31,553 bases of DNA from a virus. This document shows, piece after piece, positions 14,002 through 23,647 of the stretch (position 1 is the first letter of the stretch; each line of letters opens with the position of its first letter). The position numbers and the translations under genes are program-made. The stretch lies in the IMG/VR virus record IMGVR_UViG_3300003690_000039, positions 1,087-32,639 of that record; one strand, 5' to 3'. A model generated the notes under the pieces. The model saw only the letters and a list, made by a program, of their open reading frames with translations. It was not told the DNA's origin and ran no database searches.

Positions 14002-17000
14002 ATGGCAGTCAAGTATGAAGAGATCGACATCCTTGGCGAGGGCATTGAGTACACAGAGCCAACCAAGGGCAACTTCGTACTCAATATGCTGCGCCGCCAG
14101 GGCGCCTGGGAAGTACGCCAGGGGTTCGGCCAGGTAGCCGAGTTCGACACGCTCATGCCGTTCAACCTCGGCGGATACACCGCAGGGGACACGACAGAGT
14201 GGGGCTACAAGAAACATCTCGGCAGCCACATCATCAAGACCGACTTCGGGCACACCCAGATCGTCAGCATCTTCAGGGCCACCATCTATACCGACGAGGC
14301 CGGGGAGGTGACGACCCCGCCCACGCCAGTCGCTGCGCCCACGTACGGAGCGCAGATTGTCGACATCTTCCTTGTCAACATCTACGACGCCACCACCAGG
14401 GAGCGGTGGGAAGAGCCCATCTACGGGCATACGTCCGAGAACGGCATCGCTGACACAGACATCGAAGCCAGGGCTGGCAACTATGAGTCGAACCTGCAGC
14501 AAGACATGCAGTCGTGGGTCGGCGCCCAGGGCGACGACCCATTCTTCTTTGCCGAGATAGGGGACACCGTTTACTTCGGGTCGCGCTCCGTTCCCATGTA
14601 TGCCTACTCCCCCGCCACATTCCGTGGGAACAGGTATCGTCAGGTCGCCACCTTCCGTGACGGCACGCATGGTGATGGCGGCGCAGGCGGCGCGACAGCT
14701 CGGGCCGAGTGGAACAGGCCTTACTCCGAGTCGTCCCTGGTATGGCGCGTGCGCCCGTCGAAGGGGCAGTACCCAGAGACGTTTAACTACCGCACAGACT
14801 CCTCTCTGCCGCAGCCAGAGGCCATGATCGCCTTCGACGGTGCCCTCGTCATCGCCAACGAGCGGGTGCTCTACTTCTCCAACATCTTCGCGCCCACAGT
14901 ATTCATCGACCAGAACATCGTGGTGGTGCCCACAGAGAAAGAGATCACGGCGCTGGGGCGCTCTGGGCAGATCATTTACATCTTCACCGAGTCAGAAACG
15001 TGGGCCTACTCGCCTGGCAGCAGCGACCTGTTGGGCGAGGGGATGGCGCCTGTGCGTATCTCAGACTCCATCGGATGCGTCTCACAGAACGGCACCGCGA
15101 ACTTTGGTGAGGCGCTCATCTGGGTGAGCCTCTATGGTGTGCATGTGGCCTCTGGCGGCTTCGATATTAAGACGATAAGTCGGGCGATATCACCGCTCTT
15201 CACCGACTTCATCACCGACCCATGCACCACCTTCTTTACCGCTACCACCGCAGACACTGGCTCAAGCGCCATATACCCGGCCCGCAACAGCGTGGTGACG
15301 TTCGACAAGAACATGCTCAACGTCACCTACTGCGACCATCTGAGGGCGCTTCTTGTGACGCTGCCTGGGCAGCGTGCAACGCTGTGCTACACCGAAGACC
15401 AGTGGTCGCTCTGGACGTTTGAGTCCAACACAGTAGAGGTGTCGACACCCTATGGGAAAGTTCCCAGCGTAGAGCAGAACATAATGAGTCCATGGCTGCT
15501 GTCCATGGACGAGAACCTCTACTGCGTTGGCTCTGTTGGGGTGGAGTCGTACTTCGACAACGCGACAACGAAGGGCCTCGTATGGGGCGACACAACGAAA
15601 GCGAGCTCGTTTTATGTGCTCGAGTACGGACGCGGGGGTGCGCTCGACCGCAGCGTTGACGACGAGGACTACCGGCGTGTATCGGCCAAGTATCGCATCG
15701 ACTGGACCAACACTACGGGCGGCATCGGGTCGGTGACAGCCAGAAGCGTCATCATATTCGACGAATGGGTTCGCGTTGACCACGGGTACAAGTTTTGGGG
15801 CACCCCATCGTTTGGGGTCACCATCCCTGCTGGAGAGGCTGCGCCTGCGGCCCCAGAGGAGACGTACCTGATCCCGGTGAAGATCGTGCCGGCGCACGCG
15901 GACTACGATCTGATCAATGGCGCCGACCGAGGCGTCGAGCAGATCCTGATCAAGTTCTTCTTCGACAACACCCACTGGCAGCCCATCTTCATGGATGACA
16001 GCAGCAGCACGACCCTGGATCTGGTCGTTCCCCCAGAGCGCATGGCGTCCATCTCCTCCTGGGTGACCAGGACGTGCAAGGACATCGGCGCCCCCGGCAA
16101 CCCGCTCAGCCGCGACGGCAACTACATCGAGCTCGAGTGGAACGGTACAGCGGGCGGTGTCTGGCCGGGCATCGGGGACCATCAGCCCGTTGCGGCAGCC
16201 AGCGGCGGCATGAACATCGCACCCTATCGCGAGAACATCATCTGCTACATCCCGATGAAGACGCGGAGCAACATCTCGTTCCCAGCAGGCGTGTCAACGA
16301 TGGGCCTTCGCATCGCCGGCCTGTCTGGCAACGGCTGGGCCGAGGTCTTCAACAACCAGGCTGTACCAGCGAGCCACGACTTTGGCGCCTACATCTACCA
16401 ACAGTGGGCTCGGTTCCCAAGGCACCGCGAGGATGTGCAGGGCACCTCTGGCACCGACCCAATCGCGCAGCCTGTGGATTGGGCGTACATGGGGCCAGAC
16501 GTCGCTCTCAACTCAGACACCAGGATTAAGCTGCGCGGGTTGGCTGTGACGCTGCTGTCTCACGGCCAGGGCACCGATACGGTGAACTCGTGGACACAGG
16601 GGATCTTCAACACCCTGTTCGCCGCAGACCTGAAGACTTGGATGGCGCAGGTGGTCGACTACATCGGCGGCACGGCGATATTCCGGCGCCCCGTGTCGGT
16701 GAAGACGAACCTCTACCCCACCCCGAGGACAGAGCAGACAATCCGAGACCGCATCCCAGGCGCATCCCCCGGTCAGCGCGCCGAGTTCAGTGCTGGGGTC
16801 GAGTGGGCCAGTTCGTCGGTCACGTCGTATGAGACGGATACATACGTCGTTGGCGATGAGCAGGTGGATACCATCGTGACATCGGACTCGGTGAAGGGCA
16901 CATCTGTCTCGGCCATGATCTTCGGCTTCATGCGCAACCCGGCGGAAAGGCTCAAGATACAAAGCGTTAAGGCGATGTTCCGCGCCGTGGGTGCGAACCG

Positions 17001-17019
17001 CAGGAGGAAGGGGCGTTGA
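14002..17019 (+). CDS. Tail hub/nozzle-like protein (1005 aa)
   Basis: This 1005-residue protein follows the connector. Its first half carries repeating beta-blade patterns like those of short-tail nozzle proteins (T7 gp12-like, P22 gp10-like). An example is the stretch from AMIAFDGALVIANERVLYF through VVVPTEKEITALGRSGQIIY to SDSIGCVSQNGTANFGEALI (residues about 275-380). The second half (about 560-1005) has Gly-rich beta segments without a recognised domain and ends in a very basic RRRKGR tail. It is larger than the usual 600-800 residues. ATG 14002 is chosen because it lies one base after the connector stop with GGAG upstream; an earlier in-frame start at 13960 would only add connector-overlapping sequence. 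Context favours tail hub. Confidence 0.68.
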   Translation: MAVKYEEIDILGEGIEYTEPTKGNFVLNMLRRQGAWEVRQGFGQVAEFDTLMPFNLGGYTAGDTTEWGYKKHLGSHIIKTDFGHTQIVSIFRATIYTDEAGEVTTPPTPVAAPTYGAQIVDIFLVNIYDATTRERWEEPIYGHTSENGIADTDIEARAGNYESNLQQDMQSWVGAQGDDPFFFAEIGDTVYFGSRSVPMYAYSPATFRGNRYRQVATFRDGTHGDGGAGGATARAEWNRPYSESSLVWRVRPSKGQYPETFNYRTDSSLPQPEAMIAFDGALVIANERVLYFSNIFAPTVFIDQNIVVVPTEKEITALGRSGQIIYIFTESETWAYSPGSSDLLGEGMAPVRISDSIGCVSQNGTANFGEALIWVSLYGVHVASGGFDIKTISRAISPLFTDFITDPCTTFFTATTADTGSSAIYPARNSVVTFDKNMLNVTYCDHLRALLVTLPGQRATLCYTEDQWSLWTFESNTVEVSTPYGKVPSVEQNIMSPWLLSMDENLYCVGSVGVESYFDNATTKGLVWGDTTKASSFYVLEYGRGGALDRSVDDEDYRRVSAKYRIDWTNTTGGIGSVTARSVIIFDEWVRVDHGYKFWGTPSFGVTIPAGEAAPAAPEETYLIPVKIVPAHADYDLINGADRGVEQILIKFFFDNTHWQPIFMDDSSSTTLDLVVPPERMASISSWVTRTCKDIGAPGNPLSRDGNYIELEWNGTAGGVWPGIGDHQPVAAASGGMNIAPYRENIICYIPMKTRSNISFPAGVSTMGLRIAGLSGNGWAEVFNNQAVPASHDFGAYIYQQWARFPRHREDVQGTSGTDPIAQPVDWAYMGPDVALNSDTRIKLRGLAVTLLSHGQGTDTVNSWTQGIFNTLFAADLKTWMAQVVDYIGGTAIFRRPVSVKTNLYPTPRTEQTIRDRIPGASPGQRAEFSAGVEWASSSVTSYETDTYVVGDEQVDTIVTSDSVKGTSVSAMIFGFMRNPAERLKIQSVKAMFRAVGANRRRKGR

Positions 17020-17639
17020 GCGGGCTTCAGAGACAGTTCCAAGAGCTGCGCAGCCTCAACCCAGAGGAGAAGGCGCAGGAAGGGCGCATCGGTTTCTTCA
17101 ACATGCTGCTGCGCCGCCGCGTCAACCAGACGGTTGAGTCGTTTGGGGTGATATTGCCCGGCACCGCCATGGTTGAGTGGAAGGAGAAGGGCAACATATT
17201 CGCGCTCTCGCCTGGCGAGCACGGCGGCAAGATCCTCACCAAACCGGACACTGAGATACATGCGCTCGCACCCGGGGCCTTCATCACCAAACCGCTGTAC
17301 ATAAGCGCAGATGCGGTCATCGACGGGGTAACGCTCATGCCGCCCGTGGTGTCTGGTGCCCTCGTCACCGTGCGCGGAGTGACGCCTGCCCCCACCGTTG
17401 TGTTTCGCAACTGCACGTTTGAGCAGCCGGAAGATGCAACGTCGGCCCACGTCACCATAGAGAGCGGGGCCAAGGCCATCCTGATCGGTTGCGTCTTCCG
17501 TGGTAGCGGCACCACGGTCACCCCAGTTGTCGACCACCCCGTTGGCGCCGCCACCGATGTGCAGGTGTCCTTCTGCTACAACAACACGGGCAACACGCTT
17601 GGCAACCCCGCCGACGTCACCCTGACAGGGAACGTCTAA
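17016..17639 (+). CDS. Beta-helix-like virion protein (207 aa)
   Basis: This 207-residue protein has a charged helical N-terminus (about 1-40), a middle region and a right-handed beta-helix-like C-terminus (about 92-205), seen as short repeats such as AVIDGVTLMP, TVVFRNCTF and AILIGCVF. Such folds are common in tail spikes and trimeric fibre parts that bind or cut surface sugars; no catalytic residues are evident. The start is TTG 17016, in a TTGA overlap with the previous stop and 5 bases after a near-consensus AGGAGGAAG site, so the rare start is well supported. It probably belongs to the tail tip or appendages. Confidence 0.6.
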   Translation: MSGLQRQFQELRSLNPEEKAQEGRIGFFNMLLRRRVNQTVESFGVILPGTAMVEWKEKGNIFALSPGEHGGKILTKPDTEIHALAPGAFITKPLYISADAVIDGVTLMPPVVSGALVTVRGVTPAPTVVFRNCTFEQPEDATSAHVTIESGAKAILIGCVFRGSGTTVTPVVDHPVGAATDVQVSFCYNNTGNTLGNPADVTLTGNV

Positions 17640-18568
17640 TGGCGTGGCGCAGGCACAACCGCAACCTCACGCACGAGGTCTTCTACGACGGCACCACCAT
17701 CGACGGGTCGCGTCTCGAGAAGGGGATGCGGGACATCACCGATGACTTCAATGACGTGCCTCCAGGCGACATCAAGAACAGGTTTATCGCCGTGCAGTAT
17801 CATGCCGGCTTCAGCCCGCAGCCTTATGACGCAACCAACACGCACCGCTTCCCGTGGCTCGAGATTCGTAACCAGGGCTCGGTGGACGTATATGGCGAGA
17901 TACCGATCGGGGCTCCGCATAACAAGCTAAGGCTCAAGGGCACTCATGTGGCCGGCATCGCTCAGAACGCCGGGGGTGGAAACAGGGACGGCACGCAGTG
18001 GGCATGGAGCCGCACGTTTGCCTTCAAGCGGCCGGTGGTGGTCGACGCTCTCAGCGTGATGATGCATGTGGAGAGTAGTGGGCCGTACTTGGGGGAAGAC
18101 CCGCGTGTCGCCAGCGTGGATGCGTACGAGTGGGGCACGTCGCATCCGCCGGGCTTCTCTACTGGCGACTTCACGTCAGATATCTGTGTGATCTTCGATG
18201 TCTTCAATCCGACGACGCCGGAAGACGCGGTGATGACCGACGTGTCGTACATGCGCCGCAAGTGGGTGATTAACCGTGAGTTGTTCACGCTCTTTGCAAG
18301 TCCCGGTGCCAACCCAGGGCCGGCGTGGGCAGACATGTTCCCCGTCTTCGAGTCTGGTGACATTCAGGACGTGAGACCGCTGCAGGGGCGCCTTCTCGAA
18401 GACAAGGACTTGAACATACCGATCCCGGCCGGGTCGAAGGCGCGGCTGTCGATCGTCATCCCTCAGTATAGCGGCACCTTCGGGCCGGCGTCGTGGGGCA
18501 CCGTCCCGTGGTACATACAGGCGTGGAGCACCACCCTGACGGTGCTCGAGGAGGTACGGGCGAGGTAA
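17639..18568 (+). CDS. Putative tail appendage protein (309 aa)
   Basis: This 309-residue protein is not recognised by family. The N-terminal 50 residues (for instance EVFYDGTTIDGSRLEKGMRD) look helical and could be an anchoring region. The remainder is beta-rich with many aromatic and Gly residues, as expected for an appendage or fibre domain. It begins with a TAATG overlap after the beta-helix gene and ends in another TAATG overlap with the next gene, so the three proteins are translationally linked. The next protein has a comparable helical start and beta-rich body, which suggests a set of neighbouring appendage proteins. Receptor binding is inference from place and composition. Confidence 0.55.
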   Translation: MAWRRHNRNLTHEVFYDGTTIDGSRLEKGMRDITDDFNDVPPGDIKNRFIAVQYHAGFSPQPYDATNTHRFPWLEIRNQGSVDVYGEIPIGAPHNKLRLKGTHVAGIAQNAGGGNRDGTQWAWSRTFAFKRPVVVDALSVMMHVESSGPYLGEDPRVASVDAYEWGTSHPPGFSTGDFTSDICVIFDVFNPTTPEDAVMTDVSYMRRKWVINRELFTLFASPGANPGPAWADMFPVFESGDIQDVRPLQGRLLEDKDLNIPIPAGSKARLSIVIPQYSGTFGPASWGTVPWYIQAWSTTLTVLEEVRAR

Positions 18569-20385
18569 TGGCCAAGATCGACTGGTACAAGTTGGCACGC
18601 GGGGCGAAGCTCCTGGTGAGCCACATCTATGGCCCGCTTCAGGTGATGCAGAATGAGATCGCCCTGACCAGCGACGGCATCGAGTCTGAGCAGATCGAGG
18701 CTCGGTATGCGCCCTTCAGGGTCAATCTGTCGATCCCGCACCTTAGCTCGTACACCAACCACGCCGACGCACCAGACGGCTCCGGGCCGATGCACGCCAT
18801 CCCGTTCATGCTGCCCCCACTGCAAGGCGACCTGAGTTTCACCCTGAACACAGACACGGGCAACATCCCTACAGCCAACTCGGATACCCCTGAGATCATA
18901 CTGGACGAGGTGAGTGTCTCGTTCGACACGCGGTGTGAGCCCGGCGCCATCGTGTCCAACTGGGCCACAGGCAACGCGGCTGCGGGCATATCGGCGCACC
19001 AGGGGAAGATCTCCTACGAGCGTGTGGGTAACTACAACCTGCGGCTCGCGATCCTTGAGAAGAAGCCCAAGTGGGGACGGGCCGCGATAACCGACACGCA
19101 CCCCACACAGGTCATCTGGGCCGGTGAAGTGGTGGCCGATATCGAGCTGGCCTCTGGGTACATCCGCAGTGGCAACCCATACGTGGTGACAGACATTCGT
19201 CGCGCCATCGACCCGTACAAGAGTTACGTGTTCATGCTCACCGCGCCAAACCTGGGGACCAGCACCTATGTGGAGCTCGTCTCCATTGAGATCTCGCTGC
19301 GGTTCCTGTCACCACTGAGGGAGAGGGACAGCGGCGCCACCATCCAGAACATCCCCACGAGACACCTGGGGGAGCGCAACAAGCTCAACACCTACAGCGT
19401 GACGGGTGCCGGGCAGCACTCGAGCACGCCGCGCCCACTCATCACGGCGGTGCCAACGGCCGGCGACAACATAGAGGCCAATACGGCGACCGGCGTCCAG
19501 ACCTCGATGGCCGTCATCGACGAGTTCTTCCGAGCCAAACTCAGGGGCGGCTATGACATGCACAGCGAGGTGCCAGTTCTGGAGTCCCTCAAGGACACCG
19601 CCGCATACACGGTGCTCTCAGTGCCCCTGTTCAACAACACGCGGTTCGGGGGCGTCTCAACGCCCGACCCCGTCGGCATCCCGGTGGGGTTCCCCTATGT
19701 GACGTCCGCAGCCGGCAAGTTCATCGACAGGCGATACATCCCGATTGTGTCGCCCATGACCATCCATCATGTCCTGTTTTCTTGGAGTTGGATCCCGTTC
19801 ATCGTGCCAGACGGTGCCGGGGGCGTTGTGTTCGTTCGGGACATACCCGGCGGCTCGTCGGCCGGAGAAGACCTCAAGCTCGACATCGGGGTCGGCATGG
19901 GCACCGGCGCAAGGGCTGACATGTTTGGCTACGAGCAGATCGCCAGGCGCTCGTTGCGGTATATCCAGCCAACTCCGATGGGTGCCGGTAACTGGATTGA
20001 CGAGGCGATCGACCTGATCGCGCTTCAGTCGGCAAGCACCTTCCCCCTGAGCTTTGGGGCAATGAACACACACAACCTAGAACTCCACGCCATGAACCTG
20101 GAGGGCAGCGGACAGCCCGGGCTCAACGGCATGACGGCGCAGGGGTATCCGATCTTTGTGGGCCGTGGGCTCGGTGGCGTGGGAACCACCAACAACCCGC
20201 CCCGCACCAACATGCAGGCCACCACGGCACTGTCCGAGACCATCGGCGCCGAACAGTGGCTAGAGGTGCGAGCACAGGTGTACGATCACAGCGGAAACTG
20301 GGGCTCTGGCTGGCAAGCGGACCAGATGATCGTAGGAACAGGCGGTCTCTGGGTATACATAATCGGCAAGACTCACTTGGTGTAA
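18568..20385 (+). CDS. Putative tail appendage/receptor-binding protein (605 aa)
   Basis: This 605-residue protein has a helical start (about 1-45) followed by long beta-rich regions. Gly-rich and aromatic patches are frequent after residue 380 (for example ITVPIV-type strands, a GAGGVVFVRDIPGG turn at about 415-428 and a C-terminal GGLWVYIIGKTHLV strand). No enzyme motif, signal or membrane segment is seen. ATG 18568 is used because it overlaps the previous stop (TAATG) and has GAGGAGG about 14 bases upstream; the longer in-frame start at 18493 gives extra residues that only shadow the preceding gene. Size and position before the ejection proteins suggest a tail spike or fibre, not proven. 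Confidence 0.55.
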   Translation: MAKIDWYKLARGAKLLVSHIYGPLQVMQNEIALTSDGIESEQIEARYAPFRVNLSIPHLSSYTNHADAPDGSGPMHAIPFMLPPLQGDLSFTLNTDTGNIPTANSDTPEIILDEVSVSFDTRCEPGAIVSNWATGNAAAGISAHQGKISYERVGNYNLRLAILEKKPKWGRAAITDTHPTQVIWAGEVVADIELASGYIRSGNPYVVTDIRRAIDPYKSYVFMLTAPNLGTSTYVELVSIEISLRFLSPLRERDSGATIQNIPTRHLGERNKLNTYSVTGAGQHSSTPRPLITAVPTAGDNIEANTATGVQTSMAVIDEFFRAKLRGGYDMHSEVPVLESLKDTAAYTVLSVPLFNNTRFGGVSTPDPVGIPVGFPYVTSAAGKFIDRRYIPIVSPMTIHHVLFSWSWIPFIVPDGAGGVVFVRDIPGGSSAGEDLKLDIGVGMGTGARADMFGYEQIARRSLRYIQPTPMGAGNWIDEAIDLIALQSASTFPLSFGAMNTHNLELHAMNLEGSGQPGLNGMTAQGYPIFVGRGLGGVGTTNNPPRTNMQATTALSETIGAEQWLEVRAQVYDHSGNWGSGWQADQMIVGTGGLWVYIIGKTHLV

Positions 20386-20387
20386 TC

Positions 20388-21602
20388 ATGGGAACAGAGA
20401 CAAAAGTAGCGGCCCAAGATGTACAAGCGCAGACCGGGCAGCAGGCCCAGGGGCAACTGTACGGCGCCACCAAGGAGACCATCGAGAAGTCGGCACAAGC
20501 CGGCTACGATGTCGCAACGAAGGCCGGCGCCGTTCCGCAGGCGGTCAAGGACGCCGCCGCTGTACAAAAGGCCGCTGCGCAAGAGGCGAAGTTGGGGTAT
20601 GGGACGGCCTTCGAGAGCGCCAAGGGAGCCACCCAGGCCGCCTTCGCACAAGCACACGGGGCCATTGGGCAAAAGCACCGCAGCGCCCTTGTCGCCGCCC
20701 GTCAGGCGCTGGCAGAGGCTGCGACACGAGGCCTGCAGAGGGGGCGTACCACGGCGGGCAACCTTGGGGCCGCAGGCACACTCGGCAAGCAGGCCGCGAC
20801 GACCCAGAGCCAGATGGCGAGCCAGCAGGCCGCCGAAGAGGGGCAGCTCGGACTGGCGCAGGCTCAAACGATGTCCGGTTACGACATAGCGGCTGCAGAG
20901 AAGGCCGCCGCCACGGGACAGGCCATCGCTGGCTACGATGCCGCCGGCATTAAGGAGGCCGCTGCAGCCGAACTTGGGAGCGCAGAGGCCTTCCAGAACG
21001 CGGTGCTGGGAGAAGCGGAGACCGAGGGCACCCTTCACCAGATAACCCAGGACGTGCTCGACAACGCCCAGACGCAACTCGAGCAGACCCTTACTGAGAT
21101 CGCGGCAGCCGTTCAGGGTGGCGACTACCAGGACGGCATCGTGATCGCCGCAGGAACCATGGACGCATACAGCGTGCCGATGGACGCCGTGCAAAAGGTG
21201 CAGTTCATCAGCATCTTCAATCAGTCCATGCTCGGGCATCCAGATTCCGGCCCGAATACCGGATTATGGACGGCTACTCAGGCCTACGCACTGGCCGAGG
21301 CCCTCGGTGCCGGTGAGGCGCTCAGGCAGATGAGCAGGGTCAGCCAGTGGTTGACCATGTTTGCCGACGCCTCTGGCACGCCAATCAACCTGACCCCAAA
21401 CACCTTCGGGATGATCGTCAACAAGATGATCAGCGAGGGTAAGACCATCGACGAGCTCCCTGGGCTCATGGCCGTATACAACGAAGACGGGACGCCTGGC
21501 GGCATTTATTGGGAAGGTGAGGCCCCAGAGGGCGCGGTGCCGATGACTCAATCCGCCGCGTGGGCGGAAGCGCCAGCGGCGCCGAATGGGTCGGGGCAGT
21601 AG
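20388..21602 (+). CDS. Ala-rich internal virion (ejection) protein, putative
   Basis: This 404-residue protein is very rich in Ala, Gln and Gly over its first 230 residues, with long helical segments. The last third is mixed and ends in a Pro/Ala tail. It is the first of three large consecutive genes whose rising sizes and order match the ejection proteins of short-tailed phages (T7 gp14-16, P22 gp7/20/16). Ala-rich helical proteins of this kind are stored inside the head and form a conduit across the envelope. No lytic transglycosylase motif is seen. The start ATG 20388 follows the previous stop by two bases and has no clear ribosome site. Confidence 0.6.
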   Translation: MGTETKVAAQDVQAQTGQQAQGQLYGATKETIEKSAQAGYDVATKAGAVPQAVKDAAAVQKAAAQEAKLGYGTAFESAKGATQAAFAQAHGAIGQKHRSALVAARQALAEAATRGLQRGRTTAGNLGAAGTLGKQAATTQSQMASQQAAEEGQLGLAQAQTMSGYDIAAAEKAAATGQAIAGYDAAGIKEAAAAELGSAEAFQNAVLGEAETEGTLHQITQDVLDNAQTQLEQTLTEIAAAVQGGDYQDGIVIAAGTMDAYSVPMDAVQKVQFISIFNQSMLGHPDSGPNTGLWTATQAYALAEALGAGEALRQMSRVSQWLTMFADASGTPINLTPNTFGMIVNKMISEGKTIDELPGLMAVYNEDGTPGGIYWEGEAPEGAVPMTQSAAWAEAPAAPNGSGQ

Positions 21603-21604
21603 GC

Positions 21605-23644
21605 ATGGCTGTCATAAGAAGGCCGGCGATGATCGGGCAACTCTTCAAGGGTCGCCAGCGCGCACCCTACTCCGGCCGCGCAGCCTCCATCCGGCCCAGC
21701 GAAACAGGCGAGGAGACAGAGGCGCAGCGCAACGCCAGAGAGCAGCAGGACCGTCAGTTCAAGGCCGCCCAGGAGCAGCGCCTCGCCATGGACATCGCCA
21801 ACACGGTGCTGAAAGCCGGCCAGTTCGGCCTCGGCGTCTACCAGGCATCCAAAGACCCCGCCGCAATCAGGACGCAGCAAGCACAAGCAGCGATGCTGGG
21901 CGAGTTCGAGACGGGTGCCAGAGAGGGCGTCTCGCAAGACCCCCTCGCGCCACTGGCGCCCGTCGCGACAGACCCCAGCGCGGCAGCAGCCTCGGGCACC
22001 CCAGCAGGACCAACCGGCGTGCCCGAGGGGATGCAGCCCATCTCCATGAGCCAGGGAGACCTGGAGCAACTGCTGGCGAACATGCCAGCCGCACAGGCAA
22101 ACTATGGGATGCTCCCTGACGGCTCGGCGCCACCCAAGCGCAAGGCACTCATACAGCAACTCGTCACGCTGCCCAACGTGAGAGATGCGGCACACGCGGA
22201 CGAACTCATCTCGTCTGCGTTGGGGCAGGGAGCAATGATTGCAGAGAGGCACGAGGGGCTGTTCTCGTCGGGCGCCTTCAAGCGCGTGCCGGGAGATGCG
22301 ACCGGGTTCTGGGATCTGCTCGGTGGAGAGGCCACCAAGCCAGGATGGAAGCCGCAGCACCGCGCCGCTCAGGCGCTCAGGCCGGGCGGCGGCGGGCGCG
22401 TAGGGGGTGACCCGGCACCAACCGCCGACTACCTCGGCAAGCTCGCTGAAGCTCGAGGGAAGTATGGCGACGCCGTCTTCCCCAAGGTGGTCGAGCGCGT
22501 TATGGCAGACCCTGCTGCAGGCGACGCCATCATTGCAGAGATAAGCGCCGACCCGGCAGCGGCTGGCGCGGAGTGGGCTGCCATCGCAGAGGCTGCGAAG
22601 AAGGGCGACCGTGGCCCCGCCATCGACGCGGTGATCAAGTACCTCACCATGACTCCAGAGGAGTTGCGTGGCGTGAGCAAGCCGCAGGGGCTCGGCCGGG
22701 CCGAGGCGTTCTTCGGCCCCGGCGGCGAGGTGCGCATCCCACTCGACACCAGCATCGTCGACCTGCAGGGGGCAATCGCGTCACTCAGGGAGTCTGAACA
22801 GCACGGTCTGGCGAACAAGCTGCTCAGGGAAGAGGCCTGGGGGCGTACCACCGACTTCGCGTCGGTGCCCGGTGCCGCGAAGAGTGCCCGGCCGAAGGAC
22901 GCCATCGTGCAGTTCCTCAATGCGGGCAAGGCCGAGCTCGACATGGACCCGAGGAAGCGCGCCATGCAGTTCTACGAGCTCGCCAAGGGTGAGGGCGCGC
23001 TGCGTGCCAAGGAGACAACGGCAAAGGCGGCGCTGGCCAGGGCCACGCGCTCCGTGTCGCGCAGCGAACACGTAGGCCACAAGGGCCGCACCACCGGCCT
23101 CGGAGAGGACGACTGGAAGACGAGTTGGCGTGATCGCCCCGAGTACCAGCGCATACTCGAGATGGTCGGAGAGGGGGAGGCCGAGAAGGTGCTCCACCGG
23201 CAGTGGCGCAACCAGAAGCAGAACTACCTCTACAAGCGTTACGTCGAACTCGGGAAGGTGGAAAAAGAAGAGGGCGCCTCCGCAAAGGCAGCAACGGAGG
23301 CCGAGGCTGCGGCGGGCAAGCAGTCCACCAAGGACCGGCGTACGTTGCTCAGGGACAAGAGGTCGTTCGAAAAGGACGTGCGTGACCGGAAGACTGACCT
23401 CAAGGAGGCCTTGAGCAGATGGGGCGTCTCACCAGGCGGCAAGGTGTCGGTAGAGGGGTGGGTCAAGAAGAAGCTTATAGCGGAGAATGTGTCCACCGCA
23501 GGTAGGAAGGCGCGTAGGAAGGAGCTTCTTAGGGAGGCCAGGGCGGGCGTGCTGGCAGCCAACACCGAGATCGCCAACGCCTTGCAGGCGGTGACGGATG
23601 CGGAAGCGTCTAAGGCTGCGTTCCTCGAGACCTTCGAGAAGTAG
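21605..23644 (+). CDS. Internal virion (ejection) protein, putative (679 aa)
   Basis: This 679-residue protein has an Ala/Gln/Glu-rich N-terminal half with Pro-rich linkers (about 110-150) and a strongly charged, helical C-terminal third that includes probable coiled coils near 545-600 and 640-679. No enzyme motif, signal peptide or clear membrane helix is evident. It lies between the 404- and 2228-residue genes with two to three bases of separation on each side, so the three should be co-expressed and probably act together. By analogy to T7 gp15 and P22 gp20, it would be part of the head core or DNA-ejection channel; this is inference from position and composition. Confidence 0.58.
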   Translation: MAVIRRPAMIGQLFKGRQRAPYSGRAASIRPSETGEETEAQRNAREQQDRQFKAAQEQRLAMDIANTVLKAGQFGLGVYQASKDPAAIRTQQAQAAMLGEFETGAREGVSQDPLAPLAPVATDPSAAAASGTPAGPTGVPEGMQPISMSQGDLEQLLANMPAAQANYGMLPDGSAPPKRKALIQQLVTLPNVRDAAHADELISSALGQGAMIAERHEGLFSSGAFKRVPGDATGFWDLLGGEATKPGWKPQHRAAQALRPGGGGRVGGDPAPTADYLGKLAEARGKYGDAVFPKVVERVMADPAAGDAIIAEISADPAAAGAEWAAIAEAAKKGDRGPAIDAVIKYLTMTPEELRGVSKPQGLGRAEAFFGPGGEVRIPLDTSIVDLQGAIASLRESEQHGLANKLLREEAWGRTTDFASVPGAAKSARPKDAIVQFLNAGKAELDMDPRKRAMQFYELAKGEGALRAKETTAKAALARATRSVSRSEHVGHKGRTTGLGEDDWKTSWRDRPEYQRILEMVGEGEAEKVLHRQWRNQKQNYLYKRYVELGKVEKEEGASAKAATEAEAAAGKQSTKDRRTLLRDKRSFEKDVRDRKTDLKEALSRWGVSPGGKVSVEGWVKKKLIAENVSTAGRKARRKELLREARAGVLAANTEIANALQAVTDAEASKAAFLETFEK

Positions 23645-23647
23645 CCG

